A stretch of DNA of 64,000 nt from Pseudorasbora parva. Taxonomy: Eukaryota > Chordata > Actinopteri > Cypriniformes > Gobionidae. The DNA lies in contig NC_090179.1 in assembly GCF_024679245.1 (NCBI RefSeq), positions 4,903,320-4,967,319 of the forward strand, given 5' to 3'. This document shows, one piece after another, positions 25,380 through 36,299 of this stretch. The notes beneath the pieces were generated by a model. It was given only the letters and a program-made list of their open reading frames with translations, had not been told where the DNA came from and searched no databases. The translations under genes and the position numbers were made by a program. Position 1 is the first letter of the stretch. The number at the start of each line of letters is the position of its first letter.

Positions 25380-26625
25380 TCCACGTCCTACTCCTCCACG
25401 GAGGGGGCGCACGAGAGGCCACGCTACTGCGTTGGCCCATTTTCCTTTTTTTTTTTTTTTTTTGATGGGCCAGGGACACCCTCCTGCCTGGGCGCCACCC
25501 CAGACCTCAGCGGAATACACGTTCTATACGCCGCTGAGCGCGCCCTCGCCTCTCTGAACCTTCCCACCACCGCCTCGACGGAGGTGCCGAAAAGCTCAGA
25601 GGGCGAGACCGGGGCATCGAGGAGAAAAGCCTTTTCTTTCACCCCGATGTCCACCAAGTTTTAGCCACCGAAGCCTCTCCGTGGCGACCATAGCCGCCAT
25701 CGACCGCCCGATGGCGACTGCTATGTGTTTGGCCGCCCGGAGAGAGAGATCCGTGGTGCGCCACTCAGCCATCGCATCAGGGGTAGTCCCTCCCCCTGAT
25801 CGAGGTCCCTCAGCAGGCCAGCTTGATAAGCCTGCAACACAGCCATTATGTGCATGTCTTTAATGGTCGTCTTTAATATCGTCTTTAATGGTTTCGATGG
25901 CAGGGCTGGAGCTCTTAGTGTCGACGGCCGCCCGGACGCGAGACAGTTCGTGAACGTATCGTCGATGGGCGGCATCGACACATACCCTGCCTCGGCCAAT
26001 CCCCCGACATCAGCAAAATTAAAGCGCTGATGTCGATGGACTCGCGCCGAGTAGGGTTTCTTCCATGCCCCCACGACCTGCTCGTGAAGGTCGGGAGGAA
26101 TGGAAGGCTCCCGGGAGCTGGGCGGCTATGTATCACATCCAGCAGCTCCCCATACACGGGGCAGGATGGCTGGGAGGATTTGGCCTCAGCCTCATTTCCC
26201 TCCTCATCCACAGCCATCCTCTGATCGACTGGAAAAGCACGGGCTGACGAAGAGGAGGAGTCTCCATCCGACTCCTCCTCCGTCCGCCTGCTCTCGCGAC
26301 CTGGCTGATCGTCCGCGAGCACTGTGTTCTCCAGACGATGAGCCAGATCCATCTAGGAGCCCCAGGACAAACGGCGCCGTTCAGCCTCGGCATGAGCGGG
26401 ACCGCTCCCAGATGCTGGCTCTTCTTCCCTCGAGAAGAAGACCAAGCGAGAGCGGAGCGTCCTCAGTCGGAAAACGCTCGCAGTTTGCGCAGGAAGCCCC
26501 CTCGAGAACCTCCCGCGCGTGCTCTTCCCCCAGGCAGAGCACACAAAGGGTGTTCGTGTCCCCAGGCGTGAGAAACCTGGGACACGGATCAGCGCACTTT
26601 CCTGTACGCTCCCTTAGATTTACGT
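25380..26625 (-). pseudogene. DIRS gag remnant (element A)
   Basis: On the minus strand from about 26625 the Cys/His-rich N-terminus is visible (CPRFLTPGD, LCVLCLGEEHA, then SCANCERF). It is followed by AEAERRRLSWGS near 26355, an acidic serine-rich stretch, SQPSCPVYGELLDV near 26165, RFNFADVGGLAEAGYVSM near 26000, a helical middle (VLQAYQAGLLRDLDQGE) and FLLDAPVSPSELFGTSVEAV near 25570-25620. The blocks lie in different frames and a poly(A)/poly(T) run near 25446-25463 breaks the end. The conserved cysteines suggest zinc binding for a Gag-like RNA-packaging role (family inference). Orthologous blocks occur in B, C and D. Confidence 0.8.
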
Positions 26626-26883
26626 GTGCACTTCATTTTAGAAAGACTTTCTAGCGAACCAGACAAAACAGTCCCTGAAGACGAAAGGATGTTGTCATGT
26701 TGGCACGGTGCCTTTTTATACTTCCTGGTCGCACGGTGATGACATCACCAGCTGCCGACGGTCAGTAGGATTGTGATTTGATAGCGATTTCAGACACCTG
26801 TCACGCTGAAGGCGTTCCCCATAGCGTCAGCTGACGCAGCGCGAGTTCCCTTTCGAAAGGGAACTATTCTTTCTAATTTTTCT

Positions 26884-27175
26884 CGAAAGTACATTTACAT
26901 TTAATCATTTAGAAGACTCTTTTATCCAAAGCGACTTACAAAAAGAGGAGAGCAATAGAAGCAACGGAACAAACAAGGGCAACAACCTGTAAGAGCTATA
27001 AGAAGTCTCAGTTAATCAAGCACAGAACACCAAAAAAAAATTTGTTTTTCTTTTTCAGACAAACAGAAAATTTAATTGGATAGTTAAGTGCTAGTCTTTA
27101 TTGGTCAGGTGCAGTTGGAAAAGATGTGTCTTAAGATGCTTTTTGAAAATGGCTACAGATTCAGAAAGCAGGGCT
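26884..27175 (+). repeat. Dispersed teleost repeat (CATTTACATTTAATCATTTAG)
   Basis: It starts TACATTTACATTTAATCATT followed by TTTTATCCAAAGCGACTTAC, a non-coding dispersed sequence very common in ray-finned fish. It follows DIRS A by about 20 bp. Family not assigned. Confidence 0.6.
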
Positions 27176-27689
27176 GCCGACTTGTGTCACTGGTTTCCGT
27201 GACGGGTCACATATGGGACCACCATTGGGGTCACATCATATGACACCTAGCCCATCAGTGGGCGCAGCACTGGGGTGCACTTACACTACTGGGCCTAGCA
27301 TCAAGCAAGCAGGACCAACGGCACCACAGACGTACCTGGGGAGGGGCAGCGTGACGGAATGTGGGGTCTGAGTGAGGGTGTGTTGAGGCCTCTCGAGTGC
27401 ATGCTGGGCACAGCCAGTGCCGCCCGCTGGCAAGGGAGAGGAACCTGAGGGTGACAAGGCATAGTGTTGTACACTGCCAAGTGCGCTCTCTTGGCACCCA
27501 GAAATGATGGAAACAGCTCTTTTATTGAAGATTTTGCAGAGAGTCCAGTGGCGGAACAAAAATTACAGGAATTTTCCCCTGACCTTCCTCTGGGAAAGGG
27601 AGTGGTGCAGTCACCATCTCCTGAAGAGCTGTCTCCTCCATCTCCGGGTGGCCCTCTCAGGGTCGCTTGCTCTTCTGCTTGCTACCTGG

Positions 27690-28031
27690 CTTACCAGGGG
27701 CCTGTGGGGGCTGGGCAGCTTTCCTGCAGCTCCATGCAGTTGCCCCTATAAAGAGTGCTGGGTTTTAGCAGAAGAAGGGGTAGCTGCAGGAGGATGCCCA
27801 CAGCAATGAGCAGGTGGAGAATCTGCAGCTGTTGGGTGGAGGCAGCAGTGGGCCGCCCTGGCAGAATGTGTTTGATTGCCACCTCTCTTTCTGGGCAACT
27901 GAGAACTGCTGGGCGGAGCTCTTGACAGTGTTACCGAAAAGCCCATCCTGGGAAACAGGAGAAACATATGCCAGGTTGAACCAGAGATGGCAATCCCTCA
28001 GGAGCTCAGGGTAAGGTCTACCCTCATGCAA
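27690..28031 (-). pseudogene. gag fragment of a second DIRS lineage
   Basis: The minus strand encodes RDCHLWFNLAYVS, SQDGLFGNTVKSSAQQFS and, after a frameshift, AIKHILPGRPTAAS. The order HLWLNL... / GLFGDTV...AQQFS / HILPRR matches the C-terminal half of fish DIRS gag proteins but differs clearly from the gag of elements A-D (which read HLWLNIADI... / SELFGTSVEAVVGKF). So this is a remnant of a separate DIRS family. The sequence between 27180 and 27690 may belong to it but carries no clear motif. Confidence 0.6.
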
Positions 28032-29005
28032 GTCTGGGCTTGATGCACCTGGAGCAACGTCATGGCATGCAGGGTAGGCACAGCAGGAATAGTGCTAGAT
28101 CAAGGCATAGGTAAAGGGACACCTGAGTCTTGACCTCAGCACCGAGATAGTGGATTTGATTAGTCAAACACAGCTTTCAGCATATAACAGATCAGGGTGT
28201 TTTCTCTGACATTTCCTTGTAATTATCTTACTTATCAGTAGGGATCAGTCTCCTCAGGTAAAGAGAGTAGGGCTGCGTCTGAAAACCTAGGCAGCTGACT
28301 CGTTGCCTCGCTGCCTTATCAGACAATAGCTTGTAAGGCAGCGTTTTGTGCATGAAGGCACCTCATGAAACATACTTCTAAGGCAGTTAATGATCTACAG
28401 CAAAAACAGAAAGAGCTTTGGTGAGAACTAAGCACATATTTAATTACTATATTAGTAATTTCTCGCTAAAAATGACATCAGAAGTGGAAAATATAGGTAA
28501 AAAAACATACATTTACACACAAACTGACCAGCAAATGCAACTTTCGTACGCCATGTTTTTTCCCCAGCTCAACTGTCACTGAATGGAAAGCACAGGATTG
28601 TGGGACCTCAAAGGCAGCAAAGGATACATGTATGCTGCCTTCAAAAATCGATCCGATGAAGTAATTTTAAGCCCTATTTGGACGGGGTTAGTTTAACATG
28701 GGGATGTGGGGGTAAAGTAATTATTACCAGAGGTTCTCTGTGATTTTAGTCCCGTCCGAATGTGCCATCTCGGTAATCATTACGGACAATGTCAGTAAAG
28801 ATTACCGACACTTTAAAAATGACCTCGGGTAATACTAATCCCGTTCGAATAAACCCGCTGTAAAAATGTACGGTAAAATTCCATCATTTCCAAAAAGAAG
28901 ATCGAAAGCACTTATTAGAGGCACAACACTTCTTTTAGCTGAGTGTCTATTATTAACACAATCCAATCACAATCAATAGACTGGACCTAATTGTTTCATA
29001 TAACG

Positions 29006-29210
<205 letters not shown>

Positions 29211-29212
29211 TA

Positions 29213-29437
29213 CAGTATTGTTCAAAATAATAGCAGTACAATGTGACTAACCAGAATAATCAAGGTTTTTCGTATATTTTTTTATTGCTACGTGGCAAAC
29301 AAGTTACCAGTAGGTTCAGTAGATTCTCAGAAAACAAATGAGACCCAGCATTCATGATATGCACGCTCTTAAGGCTGTGCAATTGGGCAATTAGTTGAAT
29401 TAGTTGAAAGGGGTGTGTTCAAAAAAATAGCAGTGTG
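29213..29437. repeat. Left IR/DR of the intact Tc1
   Basis: It pairs with the right repeat at about 30628-30842 as an inverted copy. The outer direct-repeat motif is GTTCAAAATAATAGCAGTAC, the inner is GTTCAAAAAAATAGCAGTGT. These are the expected transposase binding sites (family knowledge). Confidence 0.88.
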
Positions 29438-29549
29438 GCATTCAATCACTGAGGTCATCAATTTTGTGAAGAAACAGGTGTGAATCAGGTGGCCCCTATT
29501 TAAGGATGAAGCCAACACTTGTTGAACATGCATTTGAAAGCTGAGGAAA

Positions 29550-30545
29550 ATGGGTCGTTCAAGACATTGTTCAGAAGAACAGCGTACTTTGATTAAAAAG
29601 TTGATTAAAGAGGGGAAAACCCATAAAGAGGTGCAAAAAATGATAGGCTGTTCAGCTAAAATGATCTCCAATGCCTTAAAATGGAGAGCAAAACCAGAGA
29701 GACGTGGAAGAAAACGGAAGACAACCATCAAAATGGATAGAAGAATAACCAGAATGGCAAAGGCTCAGCCAATGATCACCTCCAGGATGATCAAAGACAG
29801 TCTGGAGTTACCTGTAAGTACTGTGACAGTTAGAAGACGTCTGTGTGAAGCTAATCTATTTTCAAGAATCCCCTGCAAAGTCCCTCTGTTAAAAAAAAGA
29901 CATGTGCAGAAGAGGTTACAATTTGCCAAAGAACACATCAACTGGCCTAAAGAGAAATGGAGGAACATTTTGTGGACTGATGAGAGTAAAAATGTTCTTT
30001 TTGGGTCCAAGGGCCACAGGCAGTTTGTGAGACGACCCCCAAACTCTGAATTCAAGCCACAGTACACAGTGAAGACAGTGAAGCATGGAGGTGCAAGCAT
30101 CATGATATGGGCATGTTTCTCCTACTATGGTGTTGGGCCTATTTATCGCATACCAGGGATCATGGATCAGTTTGCATATGTTAAAATACTTGAAGAGGTC
30201 ATGTTGCCCTATGCTGAAGAGGACATGCCCTTGAAACGGTTGTTTCAACAAGACAATGACCCAAAACACACTAAAAAACGGGCAAAGTCTTGGTTCCAAA
30301 CCAACAAAATTAATGTTATGGAGTGGCCAGCCCAATCTCCAGACCTTAATCCAATTGAGAACTTGTGGGGTGATATCAAAAATACTGTTTCTGAAGCAAA
30401 ACCAAGAAATGTGAATGAATTGTGGAATGTTGTTAAAGAATCATGGAGTGGAATAACAGCTGAGAGGTGCCACAAGTTGGTTGACTCCATGCCACACAGA
30501 TGTCAAGCAGTTTTAAAAAACTGTGGTCATACAACTAAATATTAG
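29550..30545 (+). CDS. Intact Tc1-family transposase (331 aa)
   Basis: A full-length frame starting [19 protein letters not shown] and ending HTTKY with no stop or frameshift; about 330-345 aa is normal for the family. Residues 1-110 hold the paired-like DNA-binding region: first helix-turn-helix about 8-45 and second about 64-105. Between them lies RRGRKRKT (51-58), basic like the usual GRPR linker but with GRKR instead. The catalytic triad is D144 (LWTDES), D235 ([10 protein letters not shown]) and E270 ([11 protein letters not shown]); 34 residues separate the last two, the DD34E spacing of Tc1. It would bind the IR/DR ends, excise the element and insert it at TA in the nucleus. The only later ATG candidates would remove the first helix-turn-helix, so this start is best. 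No promoter beyond the left repeat is obvious. Activity is inferred from integrity only. Confidence 0.93.
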   Translation: MGRSRHCSEEQRTLIKKLIKEGKTHKEVQKMIGCSAKMISNALKWRAKPERRGRKRKTTIKMDRRITRMAKAQPMITSRMIKDSLELPVSTVTVRRRLCEANLFSRIPCKVPLLKKRHVQKRLQFAKEHINWPKEKWRNILWTDESKNVLFGSKGHRQFVRRPPNSEFKPQYTVKTVKHGGASIMIWACFSYYGVGPIYRIPGIMDQFAYVKILEEVMLPYAEEDMPLKRLFQQDNDPKHTKKRAKSWFQTNKINVMEWPAQSPDLNPIENLWGDIKNTVSEAKPRNVNELWNVVKESWSGITAERCHKLVDSMPHRCQAVLKNCGHTTKY

Positions 30546-30627
30546 TTTAGTGATTCACAGGATTGCTAAATCCCAGAAAAAAAAAATGTTTGTACAAAAT
30601 AGTTTTGAGTTTGTACAGTCAAAGGTA

Positions 30628-30842
30628 GACACTGCTATTTTTTTGAACACACCCCTTTCAACTAATTGCCCAATTGCACAGCCTTAAGAGCGTGCATATC
30701 ATGAATGCTGGGTCTTGTTTGTTTTCTGACAATCTACTGAACCTACTGGTAACTTGTTTGCCACGTAGCAATAAAAAATATACTAAAAACCTTGATTATT
30801 CTGGTTAGTCACATTGTACTGCTATTATTTTGAACAATACTG
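30628..30842. repeat. Right IR/DR of the intact Tc1
   Basis: Inverted copy of 29213-29437 with small differences. It contains AATAAAAAATATAC-like sequence near 30770 that could serve as a poly(A) signal for the transposase transcript. Confidence 0.88.
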
Positions 30843-30918
<76 letters not shown>

Positions 30919-30919
30919 C

Positions 30920-30982
<63 letters not shown>
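30843..30982. repeat. (GATA)n microsatellite
   Basis: About 34 tetranucleotide units with one GACA interruption, directly abutting the right end of the Tc1 element. Confidence 0.98.
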
Positions 30983-31379
30983 CATGCTGTATGGGTAATT
31001 TGGACAATTATTGAAATTATCAATACCAAAAGCATATACCGGTCAATAGAAATTAGGCAACATAAATAACGAAATAGTACGCCTACCTACCAGTTCAGAC
31101 TGGCGCTAATCCTCCGAACTTCGATTATCCATATGATCCTCGCCCGGATCTGTTATTGGTTGGCAACCTAAAGGAGAGAGAAACATCTACTCAGATAATG
31201 TTGCAGGAAGCCAATGGCTACCCAGAGAAATTAACTGATAACAAGTTATTCTTACCCAATACTGCATCCATTTCTTCAAAATATGGGGACTTCTTCAGAT
31301 CACTGCCAGTCCGTCTGTTGTGCTTAATGCACTCTCTGTACCTTTTTTTCAGGTAGTCGATTCTATCCTTCAGTTTTCC

Positions 31380-31622
31380 CTAATCTCCAAAATCGTCCTC
31401 AACTTTGGGACATTTACTTACAACTTCTTGATAAATCTGTTCCCAAATAGTGTGATTATGCACCATGGTCTCAAACTGCCTCTGAAAACGACGTTCTCCC
31501 CAAACCAAGATTAAACACAGCGATTCCTCCCTGCTCCAGTTTCGCGTTTTTCTAGTTGGCGCCATGTTTGTGTGTTTGCTCACGTGATAACAGGAAGCAA
31601 CGTCATACGCACATGACGACAA
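31380..31622 (-). pseudogene. Myb/SANT-like domain remnant of Harbinger
   Basis: A minus-strand 80-codon frame. After MAPTRKTRN it reads WSREESLCLILVWGERRFQR, followed by QFETMVHNHTIWEQIYQEV and a C-terminal acidic end. The W, the LI..W core and the second W have the spacing of trihelix/Myb-like DNA-binding domains carried by the second protein of Harbinger elements, which helps the nuclease reach DNA. It is located inside the Harbinger inverted repeats. It may be only the first exon, and the C-terminus is truncated, so I treat it as a remnant. Confidence 0.55.
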
Positions 31623-32035
31623 GGTTTCCGTGGTGCGTAAAGGGAGTTACTCCTCCCACTTCTGCTAGTTTTACTCGGTTTTACTGAGATGTCTTATCCC
31701 GTGCGAATTGACCATTAATATTACAGATGTCCTGAGGTAAAACTACCTTACCCCCACGTCCCCATGTTAAACTAATCCATACCGAATAGGGCTTTAGGAG
31801 ACAGGAAGTGAAGCTAACATTAGATTAGGACGTTGTTTGATGACTTCCTGCCTTCCAATGTGTCCTCCGAAGGCAGCATTTTCCAGGTTTCAGACGTAGG
31901 AGGATTTCAGGTGTAAAGGACAAGGAAGAGGGTTTAAGCGGAGAGCCACATATTTATTGTAGTTGTTCTAGCTATTCAACATGCTGTGGATTTCTTCAAG
32001 TAACTATTAGTTAAGCACAATTTTATAACTGTTAA

Positions 32036-33193
32036 AGGGGTCATATAATGGTACATGCACTTTTACAAGTTGATTGTATGGAAATGTGTGTTGGCAGTGC
32101 CTGTAAACAACCATCTTATCTGAGCGAGCTGTCATCATAGTCATTGTTGATACGCTGGAGCAGAATGACTTGTAAGCGATTGTGGTCTTCTGTTCTTGGG
32201 TGTAATAACGAACACAGCAGTCATTTTGACCTTCCTAAATTCGAAGACGCAATGACTGAGTTTTGTTTTTCAAAGGGAATATTCCCCCCATCAACATAAA
32301 TGCTTTCATGTTTGAGTGAATCAGAATATACTGACCCTCAAATATACAGGAATATATATAGGTTATTTATAAATGAGTGTCAGTATAAAGCGGGTTTTGC
32401 TAAGTTAGTTATTTGTAATTAGGTATCATTTATTGTTATTACTATAGTAAGTACATGTAGTAACGTAACTGACACTTTAAAATAATGTTACCGAAAATTG
32501 TAAAGTTGTGCTAACTTAAAAAAATAAGCCAACCTATCACACTCTATTTTTAAGTTAACTCAAGTTCAAATAAAGTAAACTTAGATATTTTTCGATACGT
32601 TCATCTAATAAGTAAAGGTAGACATTTTAACTTAAATCTGTAGTTGAGACAACTTGGAAAAAATAAGAAAACTTATCACACTCAACTTTTACCATAACCA
32701 AACACTTTTCTTCAAGTATAGGTCTCTGCAGGTTAGTAATAGGCATTACCACATCAATGGGTGTGGCCATAAACAGGGATGTTTCAACTGTTACCTGATT
32801 TGCCCAATGCACAGTGTGGGTAGGGTTAAGGTGTGGGGTTGGGGTTGGGTGAAGGGGATCATTTTTATAAACACCCATCAGTTTGAAAACACACACATAC
32901 ACACACAAATTTAGAAATGCCCCCTCTTGTTCAGCAGAGACCTCATATTCATTTTCTTGGGTACAATCAAGTAGGTGCCATAAAGCCCTGTTTTTATATA
33001 AGCTGGAGGGACCGGCTCAATCGCATCCTTTACCAGCAGGACTGCGATCTCCAATCCCAAGACATGGGCATCAACAGCCTTTTACTGAAGCCGGGCGTTT
33101 TCAGCTCATAACTTACAGGACATTCTTATATTGCAATTACCTTTTATATAGCCAAAGCTCAAGGAAAAGTTGATTTCTCAATTCATCACCCCT
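32036..33193 (+). mobile_element. Kolobok-type element 2 (TTAA duplication, THAP remnant)
   Basis: The ends AGGGGTCAT (32036) and ATCACCCCT (to 33193) are short near-inverted copies, flanked by TTAA on both sides (32032-32035 and 33194-33197). About 1.16 kb. A THAP-like start lies near the left end. The terminal sequences differ from elements 1 and 3, so this is a separate family. Confidence 0.7.
32170..32286 (+). pseudogene. THAP domain N-terminal remnant
   Basis: One frame reads TCKRLWSSVLGCNNEHSSHF, then DLPKFEDAMTEFCFSKGIF. A cysteine, the VLGCN segment, an S/H-rich stretch and an LP-type residue pair in this order resemble the first 30 residues of THAP domains found in TTAA elements of cyprinids. 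The second cysteine-histidine pair was not found, so the domain is broken. Position just inside the left end matches elements 1 and 3. Confidence 0.5.
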
Positions 33194-33197
33194 TTAA

Positions 33198-33639
33198 AAA
33201 TTAATTAACAAACAATTAGCAAAGACATTTCTCAAATAAAAATTGTATGTTGCTGTGTAATAAGTAGTTAAGTCATTATGCTCTAAGTCTATTTAATACA
33301 AATACAAACTTGAATGGTATTTTTAAAAACTTTTTTAAAGAATATGTTAACATTGGCTAAATGCGTAATATTAAAATGAAATGAAAGCTCCAAAAATATA
33401 TGTTCAATGAACATAATTAAATAAAAAATATTTTTACACATTTTGTTAAGGTTGTGGTACAATAAGAATGAAAAAAGTTAAACAATTTTCCTGTCACACT
33501 AACCAGACATAACTTTGTTTTTTGTCCATCATTTTTCACAATGTATAGAATGTTCAAATAGAAAAAGACTGGTGTCAATAATGCTATTAGTATAGCTATT
33601 GTTCACAGAGAGAACCAACCAAACTCACACCATAACTAT
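33198..33639. other. AT-rich non-coding stretch
   Basis: No feature recognised. Confidence 0.45.
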
Positions 33640-33943
33640 TGTCACAGTTAGGTTTAGTTTGTTTTAGTTTCATTGGACATTCAGTTTGCTTTCATTAGTC
33701 ACATGTTTCTTTCTTCTAGTGCCACAATCTGTCACCATGGACACTAACCCCATTCATCACAGCTGTTCATCATTTTAGTTAATCCTCTGTGTATTTAAGA
33801 TGAATACACAGAGCTTGTTTTCATTTAAGTGTCCGGTATTGTTTGTGGCTGCACACTGTTTTGGATATTGCCTGTCGATTTGGATTGTTCTATTAAACAT
33901 TTTATTATCTACATCTTTGTCTTCCTTGAACATGAGCATTACA
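33640..33943 (+). repeat. Putative LTR (304 bp)
   Basis: It starts TGTCACAG and ends ATTACA, has a TATA-like GTATTTAAG near 33791 and an ATTAAA signal near 33891 in the order expected of an LTR. A gag-like start codon follows 112 bp downstream. No second copy is in the window. Confidence 0.6.
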
Positions 33944-34055
33944 GAATACAGGACCCACAACATGAAAAAAAAGCAATTGAGCTTGCTTCTATTAACATTG
34001 CCTCCAAGAGGGAGTAATCAACTTTTGAATGGAGCAACATTATTTGTGTTCCAGC

Positions 34056-34290
34056 ATGGCAGAGACCATGGAGGAGCTCCTTAACATCTGCCATCAAGCC
34101 ACTTGCAACAACATATGTTGGATGGAGGGATTTCAGTGTAGTTTGGACGAAGATCTCATCTCCTTTGGCATGCCCCATGTTGATCCCTGCTTAACCCTGG
34201 CTAGTTACATCAACTTCAAGCTGTGGACGATTGGATCCACGTTCACAATGGGGAAAGCAGAGGATTACAACAGCCTCGTCCAACCACACC
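34056..34290 (+). pseudogene. gag N-terminal fragment
   Basis: A plus-strand frame starts MAETMEELLNICHQATCNN and continues with FGMPHVDPCLTLASYINF and TFTMGKAEDYNSL. It follows the LTR directly, which fits a gypsy-type gag leader. Similarity ends near 34290, where the sequence switches to the minus-strand integrase fragment of another element; the frame runs on to 34472 only as an accidental extension. Only a small part of gag is left. Confidence 0.5.
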
Positions 34291-34542
34291 TCACACACAT
34301 CTCACAATCAGGGGTTTTGAAGGAACAGACAGCGGTTGGAGTAACCCATCTGGGGAGCGATTGGAAATCTTACCCATGGCACAAACTGAACAAGACAAAA
34401 CAAATTCCCGGATGTCACGAGCCATACCAGACCACCAAAACAGTTGCTGTACCAAAAATGTGGTTCTATTGACTCCTGGATGGCAAGCTACATTGGAGCT
34501 ATGACCCCATCGAATTACGTTGGACCGAACTCCCTCTGGCAC
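34291..34542 (-). pseudogene. gypsy integrase zinc-binding fragment
   Basis: HSSNVACHPGVNRTTFLVQ followed by FWWSGMARDIREFVLSCSVC gives the H-H-C-C arrangement of retroelement integrases. The sequence from RNase H to here is collinear. The catalytic core that would join cDNA to the chromosome is missing beyond 34290. Confidence 0.75.
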
Positions 34543-34818
34543 AAATAAACGATTCGGTGGGCCACCGGGCGGAGGTGTTACCCCATCTAAGGCCGATTTG
34601 ACCTTCGATTCGACCTCCCATGTGAATGACGAGACGATGAGTCTCTCTGGAAAAATGCACTCGGGAGTAGACAGGCGTTCGGAGCGGTCAAAAACGCGGC
34701 ATAAGGCATCGGGTTTGATGTTTTTAGAACCTGGGCGGTACGATAGAGTAAATTCAAAACGTCCGAAAAAAAGAGCCCAGCGAGCCTGCCTAGAGTTGAG
34801 TCTTTTGGCAGATCTGAT

Positions 34819-36230
34819 CTATTCTAAATTCTTATGGTCGGTCCAAACGATAAAAGGAACCCCCGCTCCCTCTAAACAATGATGCCATTCCTCCAATGCA
34901 AGCTTAACTGCCAACAGTTCCCTGTTACCAATGTCGTAATTACATTCGGCTGGCGATAGACGGCGAGATAAAAATGCGCACGGATGCATCTTGTCGTCCG
35001 AGGGAGAGCGCTGGGAAAGAACCGCTCCTACCCCCACCTCTGAAGCATCCACCTCCACCACAAACTGACGTGATGGATCAGGGGCAATGAGAATGGGAGC
35101 CGAAACAAAGCGGCTCTTGAGGTTGGTAAATGCAGTTTCTGCTGCACCAAACCACCTTAACGTCACTTTGGGGGAGGTCAATGCTGTCAGAGGCACGGCT
35201 AGTTGGCTGAAATTATGAATAAAACGTCTATAAAAATTGGCAAACCCCTAGGAACCTCTGCAGGGCCTTGCGGGAATCTGAGGTTGGCCAATCTATCACA
35301 GCCTTAACCTTGTCGGGATCCATGCCCATTCCCTCGGACGAGACGATGTGTCCAAGGAACGGAACAGACTGTGCATGGAAAGCGCATTTCTCCGCCTTGA
35401 CAAAAAGCCCATTTGCTAGCAACCTCTGGAGCACTAGTCGAACGTGCTGGACATGTTCCTGGAGTGACGAAGAAAAAATCAAAATGTCATCCAGGTAGAC
35501 ATAAATGAACTGATGTCTCCCAGCATGTCATTGACTAGTGCTTGGAAGACTGCTGGGGAGTTGGACAGCCCGAAAGGCATGACCAAGTATTCAAAGTGCC
35601 CCCTGGGGATATTAAAGGCAGTCTTCCATTCATCCCCCTCTCTTATGCGGACCAAATGATAGGCATTACGTAAATCCAATTTTGTGAATATGGATGCTCC
35701 CTGCAACCTCTCAAAGGCTGAAGGCATCAACGGCAAAGGATAAGTATTCTTTACCGTGATGTTGTTCAGCCCTCGGTAATCAATGCAAGGTCGCAGGGAC
35801 CCATCCTTGGAACTTGGAAGCTAGCGAAATCAGAAGTATATTTCTCCATGGCCTCCCTTTCTGGAATAGAAAGTGAGTAAATCTTGCCTTTAGGCGGAGA
35901 CGTACCTGGCATAAGATCTAGAGCACAGTCATAGGGACGATGAGGAGGAAGAGAAGCAGCCCTGGACTTACTGAACACTTCCTTCAGGTTGTGGTACTCC
36001 TTGGGCACGTTAGACAAATTCACCGCCTCCTCCTGTAACACAGAACTAGACACAGACATACGGGCAGACACAAGACAAGAGGCATAGCACTGATTACTCC
36101 AAGCAGATACTGAACTGCGTCCCCAGTCAACCCTGGGATTATGCTTGACCAACCAGGGATGACCGAGGACGACAGGCATGAGGGGTGTGTCAGTGATGTA
36201 AAAAGATATGGTCTTAGTTTGATTGCCCAT
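34819..36230 (-). pseudogene. gypsy reverse transcriptase and RNase H
   Basis: Protease end and RT approach: [16 protein letters not shown] near 36130-36170 and [18 protein letters not shown] near 35850-35900. RT core: [20 protein letters not shown] near 35650-35700 and [19 protein letters not shown] near 35530-35590. The YLDD active site near 35500 is only in a shifted frame after a one-base loss. [19 protein letters not shown] lies near 35350-35400. RNase [19 protein letters not shown] near 35020-35075 and VWTDHKNLE at 34819-34850. This enzyme would copy element RNA into DNA. The finger segment between EKYTSDF and the palm is deleted and frames shift repeatedly. Confidence 0.88.
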
Positions 36231-36299
36231 GATGGTGAGTGTGACAGGGTCAGTGGTGTGAGTGATGGTGGGGAGTGTCTGTCCGTTGAGGGCGTGTAC

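Larger units (their letters stand above)
21738..26864 (-). mobile_element. DIRS derivative A (gag-only, ends and ICR complete)
   Basis: This is a 5.1-kb DIRS-type unit with genes on the minus strand. Its inverted terminal repeats (21792-21943 and 26690-26841) match over about 150 bp. Next to the left (3') repeat lies an internal complementary region (21993-22102), whose first 62 bp are the perfect inverted copy of the left extremity and whose rest copies the right extremity. That is the hallmark of DIRS elements. Only a decayed gag (25380-26625) is present. The stretch where RT, RNase H and recombinase should lie is about 3 kb of non-coding, GC-richer sequence. Junctions read ...AAAAAAAC on the left and GGGAACTATTC on the right, with no target duplication. 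Confidence 0.85.
29213..30842 (+). mobile_element. Complete Tc1 transposon with IR/DR ends
   Basis: A 1630-bp element starting CAGTATTGTTCAAAATAATA and ending with the inverse, flanked by TA on both sides (29211-29212 and 30843-30844). The inverted repeats are about 215 bp long. Each carries an outer and an inner copy of GTTCAAAAAAATAGCAGT-like sequence (29220 and 29427 on the left; 30630 and 30830 on the right), the IR/DR arrangement known from Sleeping Beauty-type elements. The transposase frame between them is intact, so the element has every visible part needed for mobility. Confidence 0.93.

Noticed and set aside
24959..25664. 168- and 122-codon plus-strand frames inside DIRS A
   Set aside because: Antisense of the gag remnant and filler; contain a poly(T) run; no motif.
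32627..33173. Frames within Kolobok-type element 2 (93, 86 and 96 codons)
   Set aside because: Low-complexity or repeat-derived; no THAP or transposase motif in them.
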